A stretch of DNA of 11,715 nucleotides. It comes from Pseudomonadota bacterium (GTDB lineage: Bacteria; Pseudomonadota; Gammaproteobacteria; Steroidobacterales; Steroidobacteraceae). The notes under the pieces were generated by a model, which saw only the letters and a program-made list of their open reading frames with translations, was not told where the DNA came from and ran no database searches. Of this stretch, positions 7,171 through 11,715 are shown in pieces. The DNA lies in assembly GCA_021820785.1 (NCBI GenBank), contig JAKADE010000050.1, positions 1 to 11,715 of the forward strand, given 5' to 3'. Every line of letters begins with the position of its first letter. Positions within the stretch are counted from its first letter, which is position 1. Made by a program: the position numbers and the translations under genes.

Positions 7171-8199
7171 ATGGCTGCCCGCAAGAAGTCTCCCGCGCCG
7201 CGCGGCCGCGCCGCTCGCGGCAAACGCGCCCCCGCGCGCCGCCGCGGCACACTGGCGCCTGGCAAAGAGGCGCGCGGCCTGAACGGGGCCGAAACGGCCC
7301 TCACGCTCGAGAGCCCCGAGATTGCCGAGCTCAGCGCGCTGGTGCGCTCGCTCTCGGGCGCCCCGGTCGGCGCCTACCGCGAACCGCTCAGCGGCCGGCC
7401 GCTGCTGCTCGCCACCGTGCCGCTCGGCGCCCTGCAGCCCACACCTTTCCAGCGGGATCTCTCCCCGACGCATACCCAGCGTCTGGCGCGGCGCATCGGG
7501 GAGTCCGGCGCGTTTCTCGATCCGCTGATCGTCGTGCGCGGCGAGGAGGGGCGGCTGTGGACGCCCAATGGCCGCCATCGGCTGGCGGCGGCGAAGCTGC
7601 TCGGGCTGCGCCAGGTCACGGTGTTGATCTCGCCCGACCCCGCTCTGGCCTACCGCATCCTCGCGCTGAACACCGAGAAGGCACACAACCTGCGCGACCG
7701 CAGCCTGGAAGTGATCCGCATGGCCCGCAGTCTCGCGGCGGCCCGCGAGCGCGGCAGCGAGCAGCGCTGGGCCGAGCAGTTCGAGGCCCCCGAGCTGCTC
7801 ACGCTCGGGGTGCTGTACGAGACTTCCGGGCGATTCGCCGGCGGCGCCTACAGCGCCTTTCTGCGCAAGGTGGAACGCTTCAGCGACCGGCCGCTCGCGC
7901 GCAGCCTGCGGGAACGGGAAGATTACGCCGCCCGGCTGCTCGGCATCGACGCGCAGGTCAAGCAGATCGTCGCCGGACTGCAGGCGCGCGGCTTCCGCTC
8001 CCCGTACCTGCGCAACTACGTGGTCGCCCGCATCAACCCCGTGCGGTGGCTGAAGCCGCGCAAAGCAGACGCCGCACCGCTGATGCCCATGGGCCAGGCA
8101 CTGACGCGCATGGCCGCCGCGGCCCGCGCGTTCAAGCTCGAATCAGTCTCACATCGCGACCTGGCGTGGATCGCCGTCGGGGCTGCCGCCGAGGAGTGA
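7171..8199 (+). CDS. Orphan ParB/Spo0J N-terminal-domain (ParB-like nuclease fold) protein
   Basis: This is a 342-residue protein with a ParB N-terminal domain at about residues 79-175: LLATVPLGALQPTPFQRDLSP, then IGESGAFLDPLIVV, then TPNGRHRLAAAKLLG. The G-R-H-R block (134-137) corresponds to the phosphate/CTP-binding GxRR/GxHR motif of ParB and sulfiredoxin-fold proteins. ILALNTEKAHNLRDRSLEVIRMAR (163-186) follows. The middle and C-terminal parts are helical, with no obvious HTH like that of true ParB and no typical dimer domain. Residues 1-36 are extremely rich in Arg, Lys, Ala and Pro, like a histone-type tail that could bind DNA non-specifically. There is no parA neighbour or visible parS-like site, so a role in chromosome segregation is not supported. 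The ATG at 7171 lacks a Shine-Dalgarno, and GTG 7156 is an in-frame alternative. The gene is divergent from the MATE gene (78 bp apart) and converges on the methyltransferase gene (20 bp apart). Confidence 0.85.
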   Translation: MAARKKSPAPRGRAARGKRAPARRRGTLAPGKEARGLNGAETALTLESPEIAELSALVRSLSGAPVGAYREPLSGRPLLLATVPLGALQPTPFQRDLSPTHTQRLARRIGESGAFLDPLIVVRGEEGRLWTPNGRHRLAAAKLLGLRQVTVLISPDPALAYRILALNTEKAHNLRDRSLEVIRMARSLAAARERGSEQRWAEQFEAPELLTLGVLYETSGRFAGGAYSAFLRKVERFSDRPLARSLREREDYAARLLGIDAQVKQIVAGLQARGFRSPYLRNYVVARINPVRWLKPRKADAAPLMPMGQALTRMAAAARAFKLESVSHRDLAWIAVGAAAEE

Positions 8200-8219
8200 G
8201 ACGGCCCGCGCCGCCCGCC

Positions 8220-9158
8220 TCAGGCCGGGACCCGCAGCACGTGCGCCTCGGTGCCGCGCCCGACCCGCACGTAGCGCGTTCCCACGGTACGCGAACGGCC
8301 GCTCGCCACCGTCACCATCCTGCCGAGCGGCAGCGCCTCGACGTCGGCCCTCGGCCGCGACACGAACAGCTCCGCATGGAAACAGCCCTCGGCCTCGAGC
8401 CCGCCGGTCTCGAGGCCGAGCCCCTCGAGCGTCGCGAGGCAGCTGCTGAATTCATTCAGGTCGCGGAAGCGGCGCTGCACGAAAGTCGCACCCGCGAGCT
8501 TCTCGGTCACCAGCCCGTGCTCGCCGAGCGTCGCGGCGATCTTCTCGTACGGAAACATGCGCAGCACGAACGAGACGATCCACGGCGCACGCTCGGTTGC
8601 TTCCAGCACCGCCGCAAACGTGCGCTCGCTGACGTAACCGACGCAGCCGGTGGACAGCACGACGTCGACGCCGCACAGCGTCTCGCGGTCCCTAGGCGCC
8701 GGCGCGCCGAGCTCGAAGTTGGCGATGACTCCGGCGTCGAGCAGTCCGACAGAAACCGCGTAACGCACCGCGGGTGCCGACACGTCGAGCCCGACGAAGC
8801 GCGCGCCGCCGAGGTGCGGCCAGCTGCCGTAATAGTTGCGATCGAGCCGGGCCAGATCCTCCGGCTCCACGGCTGCCATGTCCGAACTGGCATAGCGCTG
8901 ACGCAACCGGCGGAACGTGAGCGGGAAACGGTGCACCGCGGCATTGATGCCGTATGAGCAGCCGACGTCGAGCACCGTGGGCGGCACACCAGAACGCCGC
9001 TCCCGCGCCCGCAGGATCTGGCGGATGATCGGCTGAGCGACGTCCGGGATCATGTAATCGAGCGCACCGAGCACAGAGAAATACCCGCGCGGATCGGGCT
9101 GATCGTAAATGTTGTCGAAGTTGGCCTTCGAGGCGTTAAGCGTGGCGTACTGCGGCAT
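8220..9158 (-). CDS. Class I SAM-dependent methyltransferase of unknown substrate
   Basis: This 312-residue soluble protein has a Rossmann-type methyltransferase core. Motif I is TVLDVGCSYGINAAV (61-75), the SAM-binding glycine loop. FVGLDVSAPAVRYA (121-134) carries the acidic residue that normally contacts the SAM ribose, and GVDVVLSTGCVGYV (163-176) is the motif IV region. The N-terminal segment (residues 1-48, with FDNIYDQPDPRGYFSVLGALDYMIP) and the C-terminal part after about 200 do not match a methyltransferase of known substrate that I recognise, so the target (small molecule, lipid or protein) stays open. The ATG at 9158 is well supported: GAGGAG (9170-9165) lies 6 bases before it. Upstream is a large AT-rich palindrome that contains a candidate promoter, and beyond that a MarR-family gene on the same strand. 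MarR control of this gene is therefore the simplest reading. The 3' end converges on the ParB-like gene. Confidence 0.88.
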   Translation of the reverse strand: MPQYATLNASKANFDNIYDQPDPRGYFSVLGALDYMIPDVAQPIIRQILRARERRSGVPPTVLDVGCSYGINAAVHRFPLTFRRLRQRYASSDMAAVEPEDLARLDRNYYGSWPHLGGARFVGLDVSAPAVRYAVSVGLLDAGVIANFELGAPAPRDRETLCGVDVVLSTGCVGYVSERTFAAVLEATERAPWIVSFVLRMFPYEKIAATLGEHGLVTEKLAGATFVQRRFRDLNEFSSCLATLEGLGLETGGLEAEGCFHAELFVSRPRADVEALPLGRMVTVASGRSRTVGTRYVRVGRGTEAHVLRVPA

Positions 9159-9247
9159 GAGGTTCTCCTCGGCAATCGTGCGGTGCCGGCGCCGATCGTC
9201 TGTGGGATGAGACGCCGACCGTTCCCTCGGGTCGCGCGCGAGCCCTC

Positions 9248-9276
9248 ATCTTAATACATTTGTCCGAATGTATTAA
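9248..9276 (-). promoter_or_regulatory. Candidate methyltransferase promoter embedded in the inverted repeat
   Basis: Read on the - strand, TTAATA (9276-9271, 4/6 to -35) and TAAGAT (9253-9248, 4/6 to -10) are 17 bp apart. Each hexamer falls in one arm of the palindrome. Initiation near 9241 would leave a leader of about 83 nt. A dimer bound to the palindrome would cover both hexamers. Because the repeat is symmetric, the same hexamers also occur in the opposite direction, so orientation is inferred from gene context. Confidence 0.5.
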
Positions 9277-9279
9277 GAT
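9248..9279. repeat. Perfect 13+13 bp AT-rich inverted repeat, candidate MarR operator
   Basis: The arms ATCTTAATACATT (9248-9260) and AATGTATTAAGAT (9267-9279) are exact reverse complements around the 6-base centre TGTCCG. The element is strikingly AT-rich against the G+C-rich surroundings. It lies between the MarR gene and the methyltransferase gene, 90-121 bp before the latter's start codon. Long AT-rich palindromes with TACATT/AATGTA-type halves are usual for MarR-family dimers. On the - strand it is followed by G-rich sequence and no T-run, so it does not look like an intrinsic terminator. Confidence 0.75.
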
Positions 9280-9314
9280 AAAAGACGGCAGCGCAGCCGC
9301 GGGCGCAGCCGGAC

Positions 9315-9827
9315 TTACTCGGCGATGAAGAATTCGCCGGCGGTCGCCGGCGCGGCCTGGCGCATCTCGCCGAGCAGCAGCGCAAGACTGCGCGAGAGTT
9401 TGTCCAGATCGCGCACCGCGAGCCGCCGCAGCGCATCGACCAGCAGGCCGCTGCTCGGCTGCGGGGCGCGTGCGAGCAGACGGGCGCCTTCGGCGGTGAC
9501 GTGCAGATGCACGATGCGCTGATCGGCGCGGTCGCGCACGCGGCGGATCAGCCGGCGCGCCACGAGCGCATTGACGAGGTTGCTTGCAGTCGTCTGGTGC
9601 AGCGCCAGATGCGCGGCGAGTTCATTGACGGTGATCCCCGCGGCATGCGCCACTTCGTCGAGCGCCCAGAGCTGCGAGCCGGAGATCCCGGCGGCCCGCC
9701 GGACGCGCGCATCGTGCTGACGGGCAGAACCGACCACGGTGCGCAGATCCTGCAGTGCGCGCAATTCGGCGGCTGCGCGCGCGGCACCGGGGCGGCGCGC
9801 GACTTTTCGGGGAGAATGTGCTGGCAA
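9315..9827 (-). CDS. MarR-family winged-helix transcriptional regulator
   Basis: This is a regulator of up to 170 residues with the MarR fold. A dimerisation helix lies near 22-45 (LRALQDLRTVVGSARQHDARVRRAAG), then GISGSQLWALDEVAHAAGITVNELAAHL (47-74), a recognition helix HQTTASNLVNALVARRLI (77-94), and a wing RVRDRADQRIVHLHVTAEG (96-114). Helices after 125 complete the dimer interface. MarR proteins are usually repressors released by small phenolic or lipophilic ligands or by oxidation; this one has no cysteine, so thiol-based oxidation sensing is unlikely. The start is uncertain: the frame opens after a stop at 9864-9866 with no ATG or GTG before the TTG at 9827, and this has no clear ribosome site. 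In-frame TTG or GTG codons about 20-30 codons further in are alternatives that would still keep the core fold. It is divergent from the mscS-like gene and lies upstream of the palindrome and the methyltransferase gene. Confidence 0.9.
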   Translation of the reverse strand: MPAHSPRKVARRPGAARAAAELRALQDLRTVVGSARQHDARVRRAAGISGSQLWALDEVAHAAGITVNELAAHLALHQTTASNLVNALVARRLIRRVRDRADQRIVHLHVTAEGARLLARAPQPSSGLLVDALRRLAVRDLDKLSRSLALLLGEMRQAAPATAGEFFIAE

Positions 9828-9920
9828 GCGGACAACCCAACTGCGCGCGGCGCGGTGCGCACCTCAAGAGCGCAAGGGTAGCCCGCCGGCCTGCGGCACA
9901 CAACGTCCCGGCGGCCCGCG

Positions 9921-9948
9921 TTGCCAGAATCGACAGTTGCGTTACTCT
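9921..9948 (+). promoter_or_regulatory. Possible promoter of the MscS-family channel gene
   Basis: TTGCCA (9921-9926, 5/6 to -35), a 16-bp spacer and TACTCT (9943-9948, 3/6 to -10) lie just before the coding region. Initiation about 7 bp later would be near 9955, on or beside an in-frame GTG and 15 nt before the ATG at 9970. The weak -10 makes this tentative. Confidence 0.35.
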
Positions 9949-9969
9949 ACTGCCGTGAAACACCTGCAC

Positions 9970-11052
9970 ATGCTCATCCTGCTGCCCATCCTGCGCAGCG
10001 CACCGCTCGACCTGCTCCAGGGCGCGGCCACCGCGCTGGTCCTGCTCGGGGCGACTCTGCTCGCGCGGCGCATCGCGGCGCATTACTTCCGGCGCGCGCA
10101 TGCCGCCGGGCGCACCGACGTGATGGAACTCGCCTTCGAGCTGGTGAGCCGCACCGCGAAGTTCTTCCTGGTGGTCGTGTCGCTCTTCGCCGGCCTGCAG
10201 TTCCTGCACCTGCCGCCGCGCGGGCGCGAGGTGATCGACTCGGCCGTCACGCTCGTATCGTTCTGGCAGCTCGGGGTATGGGGGAGCGTCGCGGTGAACT
10301 GGTGGCTCGAGCGCAGCCGCCGGAGCCATGGGGACGATGACCGTGCGGCCGCCAGTTCCCTCGCGGTGATTGCCTTCATCGTCAAGGGAGTGGTCTGGAT
10401 GATGGTGGTCCTGATGGCGCTGGAGAACCTGGGGGTGAACATCACCACCCTGGTCGCCGGGCTCGGCGTCGGCGGCGTGGCGGTCGCACTCGCCCTGCAG
10501 AACATCCTCGGGGACCTGTTCGCGTCGCTCTCGATCACGTTCGACAAGCCGTTTTTCGTCGGCGACTCCGTCTCGGTTGACACCTTCACCGGCACCGTCG
10601 AGCACATCGGCATCAAGAGCACGCGCCTGCAGAGCGTCGGCGGCGAGGAAATCGTGATCTCCAATGCCGACCTGCTGAAGAGCCGGCTGCGCAACTACGG
10701 GCGCATGGTCGAGCGGCGGGTGCTGTTCACCGTTGGCGTCACGTACGAGACGCCGCTGCAGATGCTCGAGCAGATCCCGGGCATCATCCGCGCCATCATC
10801 GAGGCGACTCCCGACACCCGCTTCGGCCGCAGCCACTTCTCGGCGCACGGCGCCGTGTCGCTCGACTTCGAGACGGTGTACTACGTGCTGAACGCGGATT
10901 ACACGCGCCACATGGATATCCAGCAGGAGATCCACCTGAAGCTGCACCGGGAATTCGCGCGGCTGGGGGTGGAGTTCGCCTACCCGACACAGCGGCTGAT
11001 CATGGAGCGGGCCATCGCGGCGCGCCCGGAGTCCGCGCCGGCCGGCGTCTAG
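9970..11052 (+). CDS. MscS-family small-conductance mechanosensitive ion channel
   Basis: This is a 360-residue inner-membrane channel that opens under membrane tension to release solutes during hypo-osmotic shock. Hydrophobic segments lie near residues 13-36, 62-80, 88-112 and 131-152. The pore helix LVAGLGVGGVAVALALQNILGDLFASLSI (161-189) shows the Gly/Ala packing pattern of MscS TM3. The cytoplasmic beta domain follows, with FDKPFFVGDSV (191-201), GTVEHIGIKSTRLQSVGGEEIVISN (208-232) and L-K-S-R-L-R-N-Y (236-243), matching the family's hallmark region. The predicted four membrane segments make it slightly larger than E. coli MscS (286 residues), like many proteobacterial paralogues. The ATG at 9970 is chosen, but an in-frame GTG at 9955 is equally possible, and neither has a Shine-Dalgarno. 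It is divergent from marR, and nothing in the context ties its function to the neighbours. Confidence 0.93.
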   Translation: MLILLPILRSAPLDLLQGAATALVLLGATLLARRIAAHYFRRAHAAGRTDVMELAFELVSRTAKFFLVVVSLFAGLQFLHLPPRGREVIDSAVTLVSFWQLGVWGSVAVNWWLERSRRSHGDDDRAAASSLAVIAFIVKGVVWMMVVLMALENLGVNITTLVAGLGVGGVAVALALQNILGDLFASLSITFDKPFFVGDSVSVDTFTGTVEHIGIKSTRLQSVGGEEIVISNADLLKSRLRNYGRMVERRVLFTVGVTYETPLQMLEQIPGIIRAIIEATPDTRFGRSHFSAHGAVSLDFETVYYVLNADYTRHMDIQQEIHLKLHREFARLGVEFAYPTQRLIMERAIAARPESAPAGV

Positions 11053-11109
11053 TGCGCGGCAGTCGGGAAATAAATTTTCCTCAAACCGCCGAAATCGGCC
11101 CCGGCGGCA

Positions 11110-11137
11110 TTGACCCGCAGACACAGACGGATATGAT
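11110..11137 (+). promoter_or_regulatory. Predicted sigma70-like promoter for gltB
   Basis: TTGACC (11110-11115, 5/6), a 16-bp spacer and TATGAT (11132-11137, 5/6) make the second-best set of hexamers in the window. Initiation near 11144 gives a leader of about 325 nt before gltB. The -10 is overlapped by the inverted repeat 11131-11148. Confidence 0.6.
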
Positions 11138-11148
11138 CGGGGTCATAT
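11131..11148. promoter_or_regulatory. Inverted repeat over the gltB -10 and start site, candidate operator
   Basis: ATATGA (11131-11136) and TCATAT (11143-11148) are perfect complements around TCGGGG. The left arm overlaps the predicted -10 and the right arm covers the predicted start site, where a repressor would act. The binding factor is not identified. Six-base arms are short, so the site is only suggestive. Confidence 0.4.
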
Positions 11149-11151
11149 TGG

Positions 11152-11163
11152 CGGTCTAGACCG
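11152..11163. repeat. Perfect 12-bp palindrome downstream of the gltB promoter
   Basis: CGGTCTAGACCG is its own reverse complement, with no loop, so it fits a dimeric protein site better than an RNA hairpin. It lies about 8-19 bp after the predicted start site. No known binding protein is recognised. Confidence 0.4.
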
Positions 11164-11244
11164 TTTCCGCTGCCCGGCTCCCTCACTGTGAGAGCGACGG
11201 GGCGCGGCGCGATCCGCCTCATTCATCTTGAGTCATGCGGGAGC

Positions 11245-11289
11245 CACCGGCGATACGCATGCCCCTGACCCCAGGGGTGGCCGCCGGTG
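11245..11289 (+). other. Potential two-tier RNA structure in the gltB leader
   Basis: CACCGGCG (11245-11252) pairs perfectly with CGCCGGTG (11282-11289). Within it, CCCCTG (11262-11267) pairs with CAGGGG (11272-11277) around a four-base loop, leaving an asymmetric internal loop of 9 and 4 bases. Two nested perfect stems in one leader are more than a casual hairpin, though stems form easily in G+C-rich DNA. No match to a known regulatory RNA class is apparent. Confidence 0.4.
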
Positions 11290-11469
11290 CGATGGAGCGC
11301 GCACCCGCGAACGTTGCCCTGTAGCTCGCCGTGTCGGCGGGCGGCCGGCGTGGCGGCCCCCGTGCCGACCGCGCAGACCGTCCGTTCGTACGGGGCGGGT
11401 GGCGGGACACTCCGGCGAGAGGCCGCATCGGGCGGCTTCGACCGGATCAACCAACCAATGAGGCCGATC

Positions 11470-11715
11470 ATGCGACATCAGCGCCGCAGCGCTGTGGCGC
11501 GCACGCCCCGGGTCGCACCGGGTGCCACGCGCCGCCCCCAGGGTGCCCCCGGCAAGCAGGGGCTCTACGATCCGTGGTTCGAGCACGATGCCTGCGGCGT
11601 GGGCTTCGTGGTCGACATCAAGGGTCGCAAATCCCACCGCATCCTCGAGCAGGGCATCCAGCTGCTGCGCAACCTCGAGCACCGCGGCGCGTGCGGTTGC
11701 GAGACGAACACCGGC
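11470..11715 (+). CDS. gltB: Glutamate synthase large (alpha) subunit, N-terminal fragment
   Basis: These are the first 82 codons of a gene that runs off the right edge. GltB transfers the amide of glutamine to 2-oxoglutarate, giving two glutamates, and is central to ammonia assimilation. The visible part is the start of the class II (Ntn) glutamine amidotransferase domain: [20 protein letters not shown], then [31 protein letters not shown]42 is the expected catalytic nucleophile, exposed after removal of a 41-residue propeptide that is Arg-rich here, a usual propeptide length. The DACGVGF and HRGACG wording resembles actinobacterial and plant-type GltB more than the DNCGFGL of E. coli and Pseudomonas. 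The ATG at 11470 is preferred because GAGG (11460-11463) lies 6 bases before it; an in-frame ATG at 11458 is the alternative and has no ribosome site. The gltD partner would be expected downstream, outside the window. Confidence 0.92.
   Translation, partial: MRHQRRSAVARTPRVAPGATRRPQGAPGKQGLYDPWFEHDACGVGFVVDIKGRKSHRILEQGIQLLRNLEHRGACGCETNTG

Larger units (their letters stand above)
11053..11469. other. 417-bp non-coding region between mscS-like gene and gltB
   Basis: No open frame here looks like a gene. Just after the channel gene is a 6-bp stem (11086-11091 with 11102-11107, 10-base loop) with no T-run, so termination of the channel mRNA is not evident. A sigma70-like promoter follows at 11110-11137, together with the inverted repeats 11131-11148, 11152-11163 and 11182-11192 (CTCAC-T-GTGAG). 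The remaining 280 bp up to the gltB start would be a long, G+C-rich leader with several potential stems, including 11245-11289 and GTCGGC/GCCGAC (11333-11338 with 11364-11369). I recognise no known riboswitch or small RNA. Confidence 0.6.

Noticed and set aside
5497..8199. A 900-codon open frame on the + strand
   Set aside because: Only its last 342 codons (from 7171) encode the ParB-like protein. The earlier part is antisense to the GH3 start and the whole MATE gene, is low-complexity and polar, and matches no family; it stays open because of high G+C codon bias.
9248..9279. The AT-rich palindrome as an intrinsic terminator of marR
   Set aside because: On the - strand it is followed by GAGGGC and not a T-run, and its stem is A/T-rich, not G/C-rich. 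An operator/promoter role fits better.
9622..11124. A 500-codon open frame on the - strand opposite the channel gene
   Set aside because: The composition is typical of an antisense shadow (His, Asp and Arg rich); the + strand frame has the complete MscS signature, and the left part overlaps marR.
11228..11461. Small open frames in the 11053-11469 region
   Set aside because: The translations are Arg/Pro/Gly-rich and lack ribosome sites or recognisable motifs; the region is better explained as a promoter and leader.
1..11715. tRNA or rRNA genes, CRISPR arrays, transposases or IS ends, prophage parts, toxin-antitoxin pairs
   Set aside because: None was found on reading both strands; no spaced direct-repeat array and no mobile-element protein signature is present.

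Overview
The window is about 11.7 kb of G+C-rich, gene-dense bacterial chromosome. Its eight complete genes and two edge fragments look like a free-living gammaproteobacterium. The HemN tail resembles the enterobacterial protein closely, and the LacI regulator, large exported GH3 glucosidase, MATE exporter and MscS channel fit Xanthomonadales- or Steroidobacter-like lineages. The taxonomic placement is inference; no rRNA or marker gene is present.

Layout from left to right. (1) Positions 1-429 hold the C-terminal end of oxygen-independent coproporphyrinogen III dehydrogenase (hemN). (2) Positions 536-5548 hold a sugar-utilisation block: a LacI-family repressor on the + strand, converging with an AGE-family sugar epimerase/isomerase and a secreted 850-residue GH3 exo-beta-glucosidase on the - strand. 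(3) Positions 5659-7092 hold a MATE-family exporter on the - strand, divergent from an orphan ParB-like nuclease-fold protein with a basic tail (7171-8199, +). (4) Positions 8220-9827 hold a SAM-dependent methyltransferase and a MarR-family regulator, both - strand, separated by a perfect AT-rich 13+13 bp inverted repeat. (5) Positions 9970-11052 hold an MscS-type mechanosensitive channel (+). (6) A roughly 417-bp non-coding stretch carries a good sigma70-like promoter, inverted repeats and a potentially structured leader. It leads into the first 82 codons of the glutamate synthase large subunit (gltB).

The most informative signal is regulatory. A perfect 14-bp palindrome (TGACAGCGCTGTCA) overlaps the -35 box of the predicted GH3 promoter. 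A 12/14 match sits at the same offset in the predicted lacI promoter, and both promoters share TTGACA, a 16-bp spacer and a TATT(G/C)T -10. This supports a small autoregulated LacI regulon in which the repressor controls the exported glucosidase and possibly the downstream isomerase. The predicted lacI start site falls on its ATG, so its mRNA may be leaderless.

A second regulatory unit is the MarR-methyltransferase pair. The 32-bp palindrome contains the candidate -35 and -10 boxes of the methyltransferase promoter, so it is the natural candidate MarR operator. I see no tRNA, rRNA, CRISPR array, transposase or insertion-sequence end. No multi-gene system that I would call wholly new is evident; the two operator/promoter arrangements, the orphan ParB-like protein and the gltB leader are the parts worth testing.
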